A stretch of 64,000 nucleotides of DNA from Nocardioides glacieisoli (GCF_004137245.1 NZ_SDWS01000001.1:248001-312000), one strand, 5' to 3'. Positions 53,784-63,169 are shown, counted from the first letter of the stretch. Numbers and translations: made by a program. The notes: generated by a model not told the origin, from the sequence alone.

Positions 53784-54362
53784 TCAGACCAACCAGTCGA
53801 GCGGCCGCCTCCAGCGCTCGAGCGGGGGAGTCCAGTCGCCTCCGCCGCCGAGGAGCGCCGGCTCCTCCCGCCACAGCGGCAGCAGCCGCACGGGTCCACC
53901 GCCCACCAGCGACAGCGGGTCGAGGTAGACCTGGCCGTCCCCGGTGCCCTTGATGAGCCCCCAGTGGAGGCAGGCCGCCGGGAAGCAGTGGCCGTCGGTG
54001 ACCGTGAGCCGGCCCAGCACCTGACCGGCGGCGACGACGTCGCCGGCGGCCACCGAGGCCACGACCGGCTCGTACGTCGTCCGCTGCCCGCCGTGCACCA
54101 CGGTCACCACCGGCTTGCCGCCGATCGACCCGGCGAAGCCGACGGTCCCGGGCAGGGAGGCCAGCACTGCCTGGCCGGGAGCCCCCGCCAGGTCCACGCC
54201 GCGGTGCCCGGCCGCGTAGGGGGAGGGTGGCGGCTCGAAGGGGCGTACGACGTCCGGCTCGGGGGCCAGCGGCCACACGCCGACGGGCTCCTCGCCGACC
54301 GCAGCAGCGGGGGAGGCCGCACCGAGGAGGAGGGCAACCAGGACGCTCACGAGGATCCGCAC
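53784..54362 (-). CDS. Secreted M23-type peptidase-like protein
   Basis: This 192-residue protein has a signal peptide (ILVSVLVALLLGAASPAAA). Its LytM fold includes GHRGVDLAGAPGQAVLASLP with the HXXXD metal ligands and GRLTVTDGHCFPAACLHWGL. The normal HXH motif of active M23 enzymes is read here as CLH, so the first histidine is missing. It may be a degenerate regulator or scaffold rather than an active endopeptidase. The gene stands beside rpsB, as does its mycobacterial counterpart. Confidence 0.78.
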   Translation of the reverse strand: MRILVSVLVALLLGAASPAAAVGEEPVGVWPLAPEPDVVRPFEPPPSPYAAGHRGVDLAGAPGQAVLASLPGTVGFAGSIGGKPVVTVVHGGQRTTYEPVVASVAAGDVVAAGQVLGRLTVTDGHCFPAACLHWGLIKGTGDGQVYLDPLSLVGGGPVRLLPLWREEPALLGGGGDWTPPLERWRRPLDWLV

Positions 54363-54518
54363 CTGCCGATGGTCGGCCCGGGTGTGCCGCGCGGGCGACG
54401 TACGCTCGTGACGCCTGTGGAGAAGCCCTCGTACGGATCGGTTGTGGACGGTTCCTGGACCCTCCGGCCACGCGCGTCCTGAGCGTGCGCAGCGATTCGC
54501 CCTGGGCGGGGCGCTGGC

Positions 54519-54800
54519 CTACGATGTCCGAAGCAGTCCTCATGGACTGACTTCGCACGTTCGCAGCCCGCGTCGGAATGCATCCCTGGTTCCGAGCCAC
54601 CCGTGGACGTCGGCCCTCAGTTCCGCGCCAGCTCCAGGTCCATCGGAGTGGGTGCGGGTCGGACCGGCGTGTGAGCGTCAGGGCACCCGGCACCCGCCGC
54701 GTGCAGCAACTGAAAACCACACAGGAGTCACGCTCCCGGTCCGGCCTGCTTCAAGGCCGGGCACCGTTCGGTGAGCGCCTCCGTCATCACAGGAGAACCC
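54519..54800 (+). promoter_or_regulatory. Promoter and structured leader of rpsB
   Basis: TACGAT (54519-54524) predicts a start near 54531. This falls at a hairpin CGAAG-CAGTCC/GGACTG-A-CTTCG (54529-54555). A second perfect hairpin CCGGCCT/AGGCCGG lies at 54741-54760, near the ribosome binding site ACAGGAG (54790-54796). The leader is about 270 nt without a gene. Autoregulation by S2 is a reasonable guess. The remaining stretch 54363-54518 shows nothing recognisable. Confidence 0.45.
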
Positions 54801-55856
54801 ATGGCAGTCGTCACCATGCGCCAGCTGCTCGAGAGCGGCGTCCACTTCGGTCACCAGACCCGTCGCTGGAACCCGAAGATGAAGCGCTTCATCATGACCG
54901 AGCGCAACGGCATCTACATCATCGACCTGCAGCAGTCGCTCGCCTACATCGACCGCTCCTACGCCTTCGTCAAGGAGACCGTCGCCAAGGGCGGTGTCGT
55001 GATGTTCGTCGGCACCAAGAAGCAGGCCCAGGAGGCCATCGCCGAGCAGGCGACGCGCGTCGGGATGCCCTACGTCAACCAGCGCTGGCTCGGCGGCATG
55101 CTCACCAACTTCCAGACCGTGCACCAGCGGATCAACCGCCTCAAGGAGCTCGACGACGTCGACTTCGACACGGTGGCCGGTTCGGGTCGCACGAAGAAGG
55201 AGCTCCTGCAGATGCGGCGGGAGCACACCAAGCTCGAGAAGACGCTCGGCGGCATCCGCGAGATGACGAAGGTCCCCTCCGCGGTGTGGATCGTCGACAC
55301 CAACAAGGAGCACCTCGCTGTCGAGGAGGCCCGCAAGCTCCGGATCCCGATCATCGGCATCCTGGACTCCAACTGCGACCCCGACCTCGTCGACTTCCCG
55401 ATCCCGGGCAACGACGACGCCATCCGTGCGGTCGGCCTGCTGACCCGCGTGGTCGCCGACGCCGTCGCCGAGGGCCTCGTGGCCCGCTCGGGCGCCAAGG
55501 CCACCGACGGTGCCGAGTCCGTCGGCGCCGAGGAGCCCTTGGCCGAGTGGGAGCGCGAGCTCCTGCAGGGTGACGCCGAGAACACCGCTGTCGCCGCGAC
55601 CGGTGGCGACGCCGCCACCGAGGCCCCCGCCTCCGAGGCGACCGGCGCCGCTGCCGAGGCCCCGCAGGCCGAGGCCGCCGCCGACGCTGCGACCGAGGCT
55701 CCCGCCGAGACCGAGGCTGCGACCGAGGCCCCCGCCGAGACCGAGGCTGCGACCGAGGCTCCCGCCGAGACCGAGGCTGCCGCCGAGGCTCCCGCCGAGA
55801 CCGAGGCTGCCGCCGAGGCCGAGCCGGCCGAGAAGGCTGCAACCGAGAAGGACTGA
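54801..55856 (+). CDS. rpsB: 30S ribosomal protein S2 with long repetitive tail
   Basis: The S2 core begins [20 protein letters not shown] and includes [12 protein letters not shown] and [13 protein letters not shown]. It ends near residue 230 with [15 protein letters not shown]. The protein is 351 residues long, well above the usual 230-260. The tail carries a 30-bp tandem repeat coding for [14 protein letters not shown] units. Acidic Ala/Glu tails on S2 are seen in actinobacteria. ACAGGAG precedes the ATG. tsf follows after about 100 nt. Confidence 0.95.
   Translation: MAVVTMRQLLESGVHFGHQTRRWNPKMKRFIMTERNGIYIIDLQQSLAYIDRSYAFVKETVAKGGVVMFVGTKKQAQEAIAEQATRVGMPYVNQRWLGGMLTNFQTVHQRINRLKELDDVDFDTVAGSGRTKKELLQMRREHTKLEKTLGGIREMTKVPSAVWIVDTNKEHLAVEEARKLRIPIIGILDSNCDPDLVDFPIPGNDDAIRAVGLLTRVVADAVAEGLVARSGAKATDGAESVGAEEPLAEWERELLQGDAENTAVAATGGDAATEAPASEATGAAAEAPQAEAAADAATEAPAETEAATEAPAETEAATEAPAETEAAAEAPAETEAAAEAEPAEKAATEKD
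55686..55820 (+). repeat. 30-bp tandem repeat in the rpsB tail
   Basis: Four full units (55686, 55716, 55746, 55776) and a partial fifth encode decapeptides of the form [10 protein letters not shown]. The units differ at only a few positions, so copy number may vary between strains. Confidence 0.85.
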
Positions 55857-55952
55857 TGACGGACGCCGGCCGCGGGGGAGACCCCGTGGCCGGCCTTCGC
55901 TCGTCCCCGCACGACCCCCTGAACTGATCTGGATTTCGAGGAAGAAGGACCC

Positions 55953-56765
55953 ATGGCTGACTTCACCGCCGCCGACGTCAAGAAGCTCCGCGAGCTGACC
56001 CAGGCCGGGATGATGGACTGCAAGAAGGCGCTCACCGAGGCCGACGGCGACTTCGACAAGGCCGTCGAGCTGCTCCGCGTGAAGGGTGCCGCGAAGGCTG
56101 CCGCCCGCGGCGCCGAGCGTGAGGCCGTCGCCGGTCTGGTCGCCACCTCCGGCAACGCGCTGGTCGAGCTCAAGAGCGAGACCGACTTCGTCGCCAAGAA
56201 CGAGGACTTCATCGCCAAGGCGCAGCAGATCGCCGACAAGGCCAACGAGGTCAAGGCGACCGACACCGAGGCCCTCAAGGCCGCCGAGCTGGACGGCAAG
56301 ACCGTCGGCGAGGTCGTCCAGGACCTGGCCATCACCATCGGCGAGAAGATCGAGCTGGGCGAGGTCGCCTACTTCGAGGGCACCACGGTCACCTACATGC
56401 ACAAGCGTGCCGCCGACCTCCCGCCCGCCGTCGGCGTGCTCGTGGAGTTCGAGGGTGACGAGGCCGCTGCCCGCGCCGCCGCGATGCAGATCGCCGCGAT
56501 GAAGGCGCAGTACCTCACCCGCGACGAGGTCCCGGCCGACGTCGTCGAGTCCGAGCGCTCCATCGCCGAGCAGAAGACCCGCGAGGAGGGCAAGCCCGAG
56601 CAGGCGATCGCCAAGATCGTCGAGGGTCGCCTCGGTGGCTTCTACAAGGAGATCGTCCTGCTCGAGCAGGAGTCGGTCACCGAGTCGAAGAAGTCCGTCA
56701 AGGCCGTCCTCGACGCCGCCGGCACCACCGTCAAGCGCTTCGCCCGCTTCGAGGTCGGCGCCTGA
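55953..56765 (+). CDS. tsf: Elongation factor Ts
   Basis: This 270-residue protein recharges EF-Tu with GTP. It starts [20 protein letters not shown], followed by [20 protein letters not shown] and the EF-Tu contact motif [12 protein letters not shown]. The C-terminal part ends [18 protein letters not shown] precedes the ATG. It follows rpsB in the standard order and is closed by a strong terminator. Confidence 0.96.
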   Translation: MADFTAADVKKLRELTQAGMMDCKKALTEADGDFDKAVELLRVKGAAKAAARGAEREAVAGLVATSGNALVELKSETDFVAKNEDFIAKAQQIADKANEVKATDTEALKAAELDGKTVGEVVQDLAITIGEKIELGEVAYFEGTTVTYMHKRAADLPPAVGVLVEFEGDEAAARAAAMQIAAMKAQYLTRDEVPADVVESERSIAEQKTREEGKPEQAIAKIVEGRLGGFYKEIVLLEQESVTESKKSVKAVLDAAGTTVKRFARFEVGA

Positions 56766-56784
56766 CGCAGCACCACCCGATCAC

Positions 56785-56825
56785 CGACGAGGGGTCGTAC
56801 GCCGAGGGCGTACGGCCCCTCGTCG
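56785..56825 (+). terminator. Terminator after tsf
   Basis: A 19-bp stem (56785-56803 with 56807-56825), with one G-T pair and a 3-nt loop, is followed by ATTTC. It separates rpsB-tsf from pyrH. Confidence 0.85.
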
Positions 56826-56937
56826 ATTTCCGGTCCCTGCTGCGCGCCGGCATGCCTCCGGGTGGAGCGGGTTCGACCACTGACCCCACTGGCCGGTAGG
56901 TTTCTGGGGACCACGTGGCGTGTGTGAAGGGAACGAT

Positions 56938-57651
56938 GTGACGGCGTACAAGCGAGTCCTCCTCAAGCTCTCCGGTGAAGTGTTCGGGGGTGGTGAGGTC
57001 GGCCTCGACCTCGACGTCATCAACGCACTGGCCAGCGAGGTCGCGGAGGTCGCCAAGTCCGGCGTCCAGATCGCGATCGTCGTCGGCGGCGGCAACTTCT
57101 TCCGCGGCGCCGAGCTCCAGCAGCGCGGGATGGAGCGGGCCCGCGCCGACTACATGGGCATGCTCGGCACGGTGATGAACTGCCTGGCCCTGCAGGACCT
57201 GATCGAGAAGCACGGCGTCGAGACGCGCGTGCAGACCGCGATCACGATGGGCCAGGTCGCCGAGCCCTACATCCCGCGCCGCGCGATCCGCCACATGGAG
57301 AAGGGCCGCGTCGTGATCTTCGGCGCCGGCGCCGGCATGCCGTTCTTCTCCACCGACACCGTCGCCGCGCAGCGCGCCCTCGAGACCCGCTGCGAGGTGA
57401 TCCTGATGGGCAAGCAGGGCGTCGACGGGGTCTACGACTCCGACCCGAAGACGAACCCCGACGCCGAGAAGTTCGACACGCTCACCTACGACGAGTACCT
57501 CGCGCGCAACCTCAAGGTCGCCGACGCGACGGGGATCGCGATGGCCCGCGACAACAAGATGGACATGGTCTTCTTCAACCTCTCCACGCCGGGCACGATC
57601 GGGCGCGCGGTGCGGGGTGAGAAGATCGGCACGCTGGTGACCTCGGCCTGA
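56938..57651 (+). CDS. pyrH: UMP kinase
   Basis: This 237-residue amino-acid-kinase-fold enzyme phosphorylates UMP to UDP. It shows [57 protein letters not shown] and [14 protein letters not shown]. The GTG at 56938 is preferred over an in-frame GTG at 56920 because AAGGGA lies 6 nt before it. A TAGGTT box (56897-56902) is the likely promoter. frr follows, and both genes probably share a transcript with cdsA. Confidence 0.95.
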   Translation: MTAYKRVLLKLSGEVFGGGEVGLDLDVINALASEVAEVAKSGVQIAIVVGGGNFFRGAELQQRGMERARADYMGMLGTVMNCLALQDLIEKHGVETRVQTAITMGQVAEPYIPRRAIRHMEKGRVVIFGAGAGMPFFSTDTVAAQRALETRCEVILMGKQGVDGVYDSDPKTNPDAEKFDTLTYDEYLARNLKVADATGIAMARDNKMDMVFFNLSTPGTIGRAVRGEKIGTLVTSA

Positions 57652-57701
57652 CGCAGGCCGCGCCGCACCAGCACCCAGACGTACGAGGAGAGAGAGCCGC
57701 T

Positions 57702-58259
57702 GTGATCAACGACGTCATGAACGATGCCGACGCCAAGATGGGCAAGTCCGTCGAGGCCACCCGCGAGGAGTTCGCCGCGATCCGCGCCGGTCGTGCGAAC
57801 CCGGCGATGTTCGCCAAGATCACCGCCGACTACTACGGCACCCAGACCCCGCTGCAGCAGCTCGCGAGCTTCACCTCGCAGGACGCGCGCACGATCCTGA
57901 TCCAGGTCTTCGACCAGGGTGCGATGCCGGCGGTCGAGCGGGCGATCCGCGACTCCGACCTCGGCGTGAACCCGTCCAACGACGGCAAGGTGCTCCGCTG
58001 CGTGTTCCCCGAGCTCACCGAGGAGCGGCGCAAGGAGTACATCAAGCTCGCGCGGGGCAAGGCCGAGGACGGCCGGGTCTCGGTGCGCAACATCCGCCGC
58101 ACGGCCAAGCAGGGCCTGGAGAAGCTCGAGAAGGACGGCGAGGTCGGCAAGGACGACGTCACCGGTGCCGAGAAGCGCCTCGACGCGATGACCAAGACCC
58201 ACACCGACAAGATCGACGACCTGCTCAAGCACAAGGAAGCCGAGCTGCTCGAGGTCTGA
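57702..58259 (+). CDS. frr: Ribosome recycling factor
   Basis: This 185-residue protein has the exact family length. It includes MINDVMNDADAKMGKSVEAT, EFAAIRAGRANPAMF, and VSVRNIRRTAKQGLEKLEKD in the C-terminal helix bundle. It splits terminated ribosomes with EF-G. AGGAGAGAGAG precedes the GTG start. cdsA starts 8 nt downstream of its stop. Confidence 0.96.
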   Translation: MINDVMNDADAKMGKSVEATREEFAAIRAGRANPAMFAKITADYYGTQTPLQQLASFTSQDARTILIQVFDQGAMPAVERAIRDSDLGVNPSNDGKVLRCVFPELTEERRKEYIKLARGKAEDGRVSVRNIRRTAKQGLEKLEKDGEVGKDDVTGAEKRLDAMTKTHTDKIDDLLKHKEAELLEV

Positions 58260-58267
58260 GCCCGCAC

Positions 58268-59161
58268 ATGACGACTTCCGAGCCGCCCATCGAGCCGTCC
58301 GAGGCGATCAAGAAGGACCACGGGCGCGCGGGCCGCGACCTGCGTGCCGCCGTGATCTCGGCGGTCGTGCTCGTGGGCGCCATCTTGCTGTCGCTCTTCT
58401 TCTGGAAGACGGCGTTCATGGGGATCGTCGCCGTCGCCGTCGCGGTCGCGGTGTGGGAGCTGCACCAGGGCCTGTCCGCCAAGGACATCGACATCCCCGA
58501 GCAGCCGCTCATGCTCGGTGGCGTCGTGATGGTCGTCGTCGCCTACGTCTGGGGCGCGCCGGCGCTCGTCACCGCCACCGCCGTCACGGCCCTCGTGATC
58601 ATGCTGTGGCTGCTGCGCCGCGGCGTCGAGGGCTACGTCAAGAACGCCACGGCATCGGTCTTCACGCTCGTCTACGTCCCGTTCCTCGCCTCCTTCGTGG
58701 CGCTGCTGCTCGGCGAGGGTGGCACCACCCCGGCCTTCGGCCTCGACCTCGACGACCCCGGCGTGCGCGGCGTGATCACGTTCATCGCCATCACCGTGGC
58801 GTCCGACACCGGCGGCTATGTCGCCGGCGTCCTGTTCGGCAAGCACCCGATGGCCCCGATCATCTCGCCGAAGAAGTCCTGGGAGGGCTTCGCCGGCTCG
58901 ATGCTCGCCACCATCGCGGTCGGCGTGTGGCTGGTCACGTCGTTCCTCGGCGGTGACTGGTGGGTCGGGGTGCTCCTCGGCGTCATCACCGCCGTGATGG
59001 CGACGCTCGGCGACCTGTGCGAGTCGGTCATCAAGCGCGACCTCGGCATCAAGGACATGAGCCAGGTCATCCCCGGCCACGGTGGCCTGATGGACCGGCT
59101 CGACTCGCTCCTCGCCACGATCGCCCCGATCTGGCTGGTGCTCTACTACCTCGTCTTCTGA
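58268..59161 (+). CDS. cdsA: Phosphatidate cytidylyltransferase
   Basis: This 297-residue membrane protein has about eight hydrophobic segments. The CDP-alcohol signature at the C-terminus reads SVIKRDLGIKDMSQVIPGHG, followed by GLMDRLDSLL. It makes CDP-diacylglycerol, the branch point for phosphatidylglycerol and phosphatidylinositol. Together with plsC and gpsA at the left end it covers several steps of the phospholipid route. It is tightly linked to frr. Confidence 0.93.
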   Translation: MTTSEPPIEPSEAIKKDHGRAGRDLRAAVISAVVLVGAILLSLFFWKTAFMGIVAVAVAVAVWELHQGLSAKDIDIPEQPLMLGGVVMVVVAYVWGAPALVTATAVTALVIMLWLLRRGVEGYVKNATASVFTLVYVPFLASFVALLLGEGGTTPAFGLDLDDPGVRGVITFIAITVASDTGGYVAGVLFGKHPMAPIISPKKSWEGFAGSMLATIAVGVWLVTSFLGGDWWVGVLLGVITAVMATLGDLCESVIKRDLGIKDMSQVIPGHGGLMDRLDSLLATIAPIWLVLYYLVF

Positions 59162-59222
59162 GGCCCCCGGGCGGAATTCCCGCGCACCGCGTGCCCAGCA
59201 CCGTCGTACGCGAGCGACGTCC

Positions 59223-59228
59223 TAGGCT
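59223..59228 (+). promoter_or_regulatory. Leaderless -10 box of the small membrane protein gene
   Basis: TAGGCT ends 6 nt before GTG 59235. Confidence 0.5.
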
Positions 59229-59234
59229 GGAGGC

Positions 59235-59588
59235 GTGGAGACGCACGAGGTGGATGCAGCAAAGGCGCCGCCGCACGAGCGCACCCGGTTCGCGTGGTGG
59301 CACGCCAGCCACCCCACCTTCGCGGGGATCACCGGCTTCTTCGCCGGCATGCTCTTCGTCACCGCCCTCCCGGGCGCCTTCGTCGGGTTCCTGCGGCTGC
59401 TGTTCAGCTATGACACGGCCGAGCAGCTGTTCCCCTTCGTTCTCCTCGCCCTCGCGCTGCCGATCTTCCTGCTGGTCAAGCGCAAGACGCGCCGGTTCGC
59501 GCAGTTCATGTTCGTCGGCATGGTCGTGACCGCGCTGGTCGTGCTGGGCGTGACCTCGCTGGTGCTCTACTTCATGGTCGATGCCTGA
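59235..59588 (+). CDS. Small three-segment membrane protein of unknown function
   Basis: This 117-residue protein has a charged N-terminus followed by three hydrophobic segments (ITGFFAGMLFVTALPGAFVG, FPFVLLALALPIFLLV and MFVGMVVTALVVLGVTSLVL). The family is not recognised. Its -10 box and native codon use support it as a real gene. It lies between cdsA and rlmN. Confidence 0.7.
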   Translation: METHEVDAAKAPPHERTRFAWWHASHPTFAGITGFFAGMLFVTALPGAFVGFLRLLFSYDTAEQLFPFVLLALALPIFLLVKRKTRRFAQFMFVGMVVTALVVLGVTSLVLYFMVDA

Positions 59589-59633
59589 GCGCTGAATCGC
59601 CCTGGTGCCCGTCGCGGTGGGATGATCGGTCAG

Positions 59634-60767
59634 ATGTCCGAGACCGTTGAGCCCATCAAGACCCTGCCCCTCGTCTTCGACGAGCCGCGCGGGCGCAAGA
59701 AGCCGCCGCGCCACCTCGCCGACCTCGACGAGGCCGGCCGCAAGGCGCTGCTCGAGGAGATGGGGCTGCCGGGCTTCCGGGCCAAGCAGCTCTCGACCCA
59801 CTACTTCGGCCGGCTCGTCGACGACCCGGCGGAGATGACCGACCTCCCGGCCGGCCAGCGCGACGACCTGGTCGCAGCCCTGCTGCCCGACCTGATGACG
59901 CCGCTGCGCACGCTCGAGGCCGACAAGGGCACCACCCGCAAGACGCTGTGGAAGCTCTTCGACGGCGCGCTCGTCGAGTCCGTCCTGATGCGTTACCCCG
60001 ACCGTGCCACGGTCTGCGTCTCCAGCCAGGCCGGCTGCGGCATGGCCTGCCCGTTCTGCGCGACCGGCATGGGCGGGCTCCAGCGCAACATGTCGACCGC
60101 CGAGATCGTCGAGCAGGTCGTCGCGGGCGCCCGGTCGATGGCGCGCGGCGAGGTGCCCGGCGGGCCGGGACGCGTGTCCAACGTCGTCTTCATGGGCATG
60201 GGCGAGCCGTTGGCCAACTACAAGGCCGTCATCGGGGCCGTACGCCGCCTCGTCGACCCGTCGCCGTCCGGTCTGGGCATGAGCGCGCGCGGCATCACCG
60301 TCTCGACCGTGGGTCTCGTGCCACGGATCAACCAGCTGACCGAGGAGGGCATCCCGGTCACGCTCGCGCTGAGCCTCCACGCCCCCGACGACGAGCTGCG
60401 CAACGAGCTGGTCCCGATCAACACCCGCTTCTCGGTCGCCGAGACCGTCGAGGCCGCCTGGAACTACGCCCGCGTGACCAAGCGGCGCGTGTCGATCGAG
60501 TACGCCATGATGCGCGGCATCAACGACCAGGCGCACCGCGCCGACCTGCTCGGCGACGTGCTGAGCTCGTACGGCGACTGGGGCTGGGTGCACGTGAACC
60601 TGATCCCGCTGAACCCGGTCGAGGGCTCGAAGTGGACGGCGTCCGACCCGGCCGACGAGCGCGAGTTCGTCCGGCGCCTCGAGGCCAAGGGCATCCCGAC
60701 CACGGTCCGCGACACCCGCGGCCGCGAGATCGACGGCGCCTGCGGCCAGCTCGCCGCCAAGGAGTAG
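59634..60767 (+). CDS. rlmN: Dual-specificity 23S rRNA/tRNA adenine-C2 methyltransferase RlmN
   Basis: This 377-residue radical SAM enzyme methylates A2503 of 23S rRNA and A37 of some tRNAs. The iron-sulfur motif is Cys135-x3-Cys139-x2-Cys142 (CGMACPFC). [13 protein letters not shown] and [15 protein letters not shown] follow, and the resolving Cys370 is in GACGQL. ATG 59634 is preferred over ATG 59622 because the latter overlaps a -10-like GATGAT that ends 7 nt before 59634. Its last 12 bp, including the stop codon, are exactly duplicated downstream. Confidence 0.93.
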   Translation: MSETVEPIKTLPLVFDEPRGRKKPPRHLADLDEAGRKALLEEMGLPGFRAKQLSTHYFGRLVDDPAEMTDLPAGQRDDLVAALLPDLMTPLRTLEADKGTTRKTLWKLFDGALVESVLMRYPDRATVCVSSQAGCGMACPFCATGMGGLQRNMSTAEIVEQVVAGARSMARGEVPGGPGRVSNVVFMGMGEPLANYKAVIGAVRRLVDPSPSGLGMSARGITVSTVGLVPRINQLTEEGIPVTLALSLHAPDDELRNELVPINTRFSVAETVEAAWNYARVTKRRVSIEYAMMRGINDQAHRADLLGDVLSSYGDWGWVHVNLIPLNPVEGSKWTASDPADEREFVRRLEAKGIPTTVRDTRGREIDGACGQLAAKE

Positions 60768-60779
60768 GCCAAGGAGTAG
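60756..60779 (+). repeat. 12-bp tandem duplication over the rlmN stop codon
   Basis: GCCAAGGAGTAG occurs twice in a row. The first copy codes for the last three residues and stop of RlmN, and the second lies just after it. Confidence 0.9.
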
Positions 60780-60851
60780 GTCCGCTCCAGGCGTCGGGGC
60801 CTGTTCACGTGTCGTCTTCCTGACGCGGGGGGTCCGTTGCGGATCGCTTCC

Positions 60852-60857
60852 TAGCGT
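60852..60857 (+). promoter_or_regulatory. Leaderless -10 box of the GT4 gene
   Basis: TAGCGT ends 7 nt before ATG 60865. Confidence 0.5.
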
Positions 60858-60864
60858 CCGTGGC

Positions 60865-62082
60865 ATGGACCTGCTCGAGAGGCGGCGTCGCAGCCGCACC
60901 GCACCGGCAACCGTCATCACCCTCCCGTCCGCCACCGCTCGGCCCGACGCCTTGCGCCCGCTCCGCGTCCTGGTCGTCACCGAGTCGTTCCTGCCCCAGG
61001 TCAACGGCGTCACCAACTCCGTGCGCCGGGTGCTCGAGCACCTCGCCGCGGAGGGGCACGACGCCGAGCTGGTCGCCCCCACCGGCCCGTCGACGTACGC
61101 CGGCTTCCCGGTCACCCTCGCGCGCGGTGCGAGCCTGCCGTTCTACTCCGAGTTCCGGATCGGCCTCGAGACCCGCCGCCGGCTGCGCGCCACGATGGAG
61201 CGGTTCGCCCCCGACGTCGTGCACATCGCCTCGCCCGCCACCCTCGGCATCCAGGCCGGCCGCGCGGCCCGCTCGCTGAGGATCCCGACGGTCGCGATCT
61301 ACCAGACCGACCTCGTCGGCTTCGCCGAGCGTTATGCGGTCCCGGGCGGTGCCCGCGCCATGGAGTCGCTCACCCGCCGGATCCACCTCGGGGTCGACCG
61401 GACCCTCGCGCCGTCGACGGCGAGCATCGACCAGCTCGCCCGGCTCGGCATCGGCAATGTCTCGCGCTGGCCGAGGGGAGTGGACCAGGACCTGTTCCAC
61501 CCCGGGCGCCGGGACGAGGCGCTGCACCGCGAGCTCGCCCCCCGCGGCGAGCTCCTCGTCGGGTACGTCGGCCGTCTCGCGCCCGAGAAGGAGCTCGAGC
61601 TGCTCGCCCACGTCGACCGGCTCCCCGGCGTCCGGCTGGTGCTGGTCGGCGGTGGGCCGGAGGAGGGCCGCCTGAAGGCGCTGCTCCCGGAGGCCGCCTT
61701 CCTCGGTGTGCTGCACGGCGACGAGCTCGCCCGGGCGTACGCCACCCTCGACGTCTTCGTGCACACCGGCCGCCACGAGACCTACTGCCAGTCCGCGCAG
61801 GAGGCGCTGGCCAGCGGCGTGCCGGTCGTGGCGCCGCGGTCAGGCGGGCCGATCGACGTCGTCGACGACACCGTCGCCGGGCACCTCTACGAGCCCGGCG
61901 ACGCCGGCGAGCTGGTCCGGCACGTCGAGCGGCTCGTCACCCACCCGGTGCTTCGGCGCCGGATGGCGGTCGCTGCCCGGCAGAGCGTCCGCGGGCGGAC
62001 CTGGCAGGCCGTCAACGAGCTGCTCGTCGACCACTACCGCGACGTCAGCGCACCCGTCGTACGTCCTCGGCGTGCCGGCTGA
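60865..62082 (+). CDS. GT4-family glycosyltransferase (mannosyltransferase-like)
   Basis: This 405-residue GT-B protein has the N-terminal loop LVVTESFLPQVNGVTNSVRR, typical of the MgtA/PimB-like group. The C-terminal domain has VGYVGRLAPEKELELLAHVD, the nucleotide-binding RLVLVGGGPEE, and the EX7E-type region HTGRHETYCQSAQEALASGV. These enzymes transfer mannose or glucose from GDP- or UDP-sugars to lipids or glycans at the inner membrane. The actual substrate is unknown. It is convergent with the LOG-family gene. Confidence 0.82.
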   Translation: MDLLERRRRSRTAPATVITLPSATARPDALRPLRVLVVTESFLPQVNGVTNSVRRVLEHLAAEGHDAELVAPTGPSTYAGFPVTLARGASLPFYSEFRIGLETRRRLRATMERFAPDVVHIASPATLGIQAGRAARSLRIPTVAIYQTDLVGFAERYAVPGGARAMESLTRRIHLGVDRTLAPSTASIDQLARLGIGNVSRWPRGVDQDLFHPGRRDEALHRELAPRGELLVGYVGRLAPEKELELLAHVDRLPGVRLVLVGGGPEEGRLKALLPEAAFLGVLHGDELARAYATLDVFVHTGRHETYCQSAQEALASGVPVVAPRSGGPIDVVDDTVAGHLYEPGDAGELVRHVERLVTHPVLRRRMAVAARQSVRGRTWQAVNELLVDHYRDVSAPVVRPRRAG

Positions 62083-62086
62083 CGCC

Positions 62087-63157
62087 TCACCCCGCCACGA
62101 CGGCGACGGCCTCCTCGACGCTGTCGACGAGGTGCACGTGCTCCTCCATGGCCCGCCCGCGGGCCAGTGCCTGCAGCAGCGGCCAGACCGGCAGCTCCTC
62201 GGTCCAGTGCGCGCGACCGACGAGCACCATCGGGGCGACCGACGACTCGTCGGCGTAGTAGTTCTCGCAGGCGTCCTGGAAGACCTCCTGCACGGTGCCG
62301 CCGGCACCGGACAGGAAGACGATCCCGGCGTTGCAGATCTCCAGCAGCAGCGCCTCGCGCGGCGCGTTGCTGAAGTACTTCGCGATGGACGTCGCGAACG
62401 GGTTGGGCGGCTCGTGGCCGTAGTGCCAGGTCGGGATGCCCAGCGACTCCCGGCCGTCCGGGGTGGCGTCGACCGCCTCGAACGCGGCGTCGGCCCAGGC
62501 GCCGATGCTCGGCCGGAAGGACGGCACCCGGGCGACCGTCGCGAGCGCACCCGCCAGGTCGCCCGGCACGAAGGCGCCGAGGTTGGCGGCCTCCATCGCT
62601 CCTGGCCCGCCGCCGGTGGCGACCGTGTGGTGCGCGCCGAGCTCGTGACCCAGCCGCGCCGCCTCGGCGTAGGTCGGGGTCCCGCGCTCGACCGCGTGCC
62701 CGCCCATCACGCCGACGATGTCGCGGTCGCGGACCCAGCCGGCCATCGCCGCGTCGACCTGGTGGTCGTGCAGCGCCCGCGCGAGCGTGTCGTCGGGGGT
62801 CGCCGGGCTGCGCGACCAGGCGTACGCACGCGCGTCGAGGGAGTCCTCGTAGCGAGGGGTGTCGAAGAGCTCGCGCGGCGTGTAGAGCGTGGTGCGGTAG
62901 GGGTCGACCGGGATGCCGGGGATGTCGTGCAGCACGATGCCGCCCGCGCGGCGTACGGCGTCGTCGTCCCCGTCGGCGAACTCGCAGCCGAGGAAGAGCG
63001 ACTGAGCCAGCGACCGTTCGAGCAGCACCGGACCGCGCTCGGTGAGGTCGAGGCCGACGACCCGCCAGCCGGTGAGCGAGCGGCTCCCGGCGGCGAGGCG
63101 GCGGTCGAGGTCGGCGAGGGTGGTGACGTCGAGGACGCGTCCGCGGCTGTGCTTCAC
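62087..63157 (-). CDS. LOG family protein (Rossmann-fold nucleotide-binding)
   Basis: This 356-residue protein has the Lysine-decarboxylase-like/LOG motifs in divergent form: VATGGGPGAMEAANLGAFVP and IVFLSGAGGTVQEVFQDACE, corresponding to GGGXXGXM and PGGXGTXXE. Known LOG proteins are cytokinin-type phosphoribohydrolases; larger bacterial relatives act on nucleotides. The GTG at 63157 follows TAGGTT (63169-63164) by 6 nt on the minus strand, a leaderless layout. The N-terminal 120 residues are not recognised. Confidence 0.75.
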   Translation of the reverse strand: MKHSRGRVLDVTTLADLDRRLAAGSRSLTGWRVVGLDLTERGPVLLERSLAQSLFLGCEFADGDDDAVRRAGGIVLHDIPGIPVDPYRTTLYTPRELFDTPRYEDSLDARAYAWSRSPATPDDTLARALHDHQVDAAMAGWVRDRDIVGVMGGHAVERGTPTYAEAARLGHELGAHHTVATGGGPGAMEAANLGAFVPGDLAGALATVARVPSFRPSIGAWADAAFEAVDATPDGRESLGIPTWHYGHEPPNPFATSIAKYFSNAPREALLLEICNAGIVFLSGAGGTVQEVFQDACENYYADESSVAPMVLVGRAHWTEELPVWPLLQALARGRAMEEHVHLVDSVEEAVAVVAG

Positions 63158-63163
63158 GCCCCC

Positions 63164-63169
63164 AACCTA
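63164..63169 (-). promoter_or_regulatory. Leaderless -10 box of the LOG-family gene
   Basis: TAGGTT on the minus strand ends 6 nt before GTG 63157. Confidence 0.5.
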
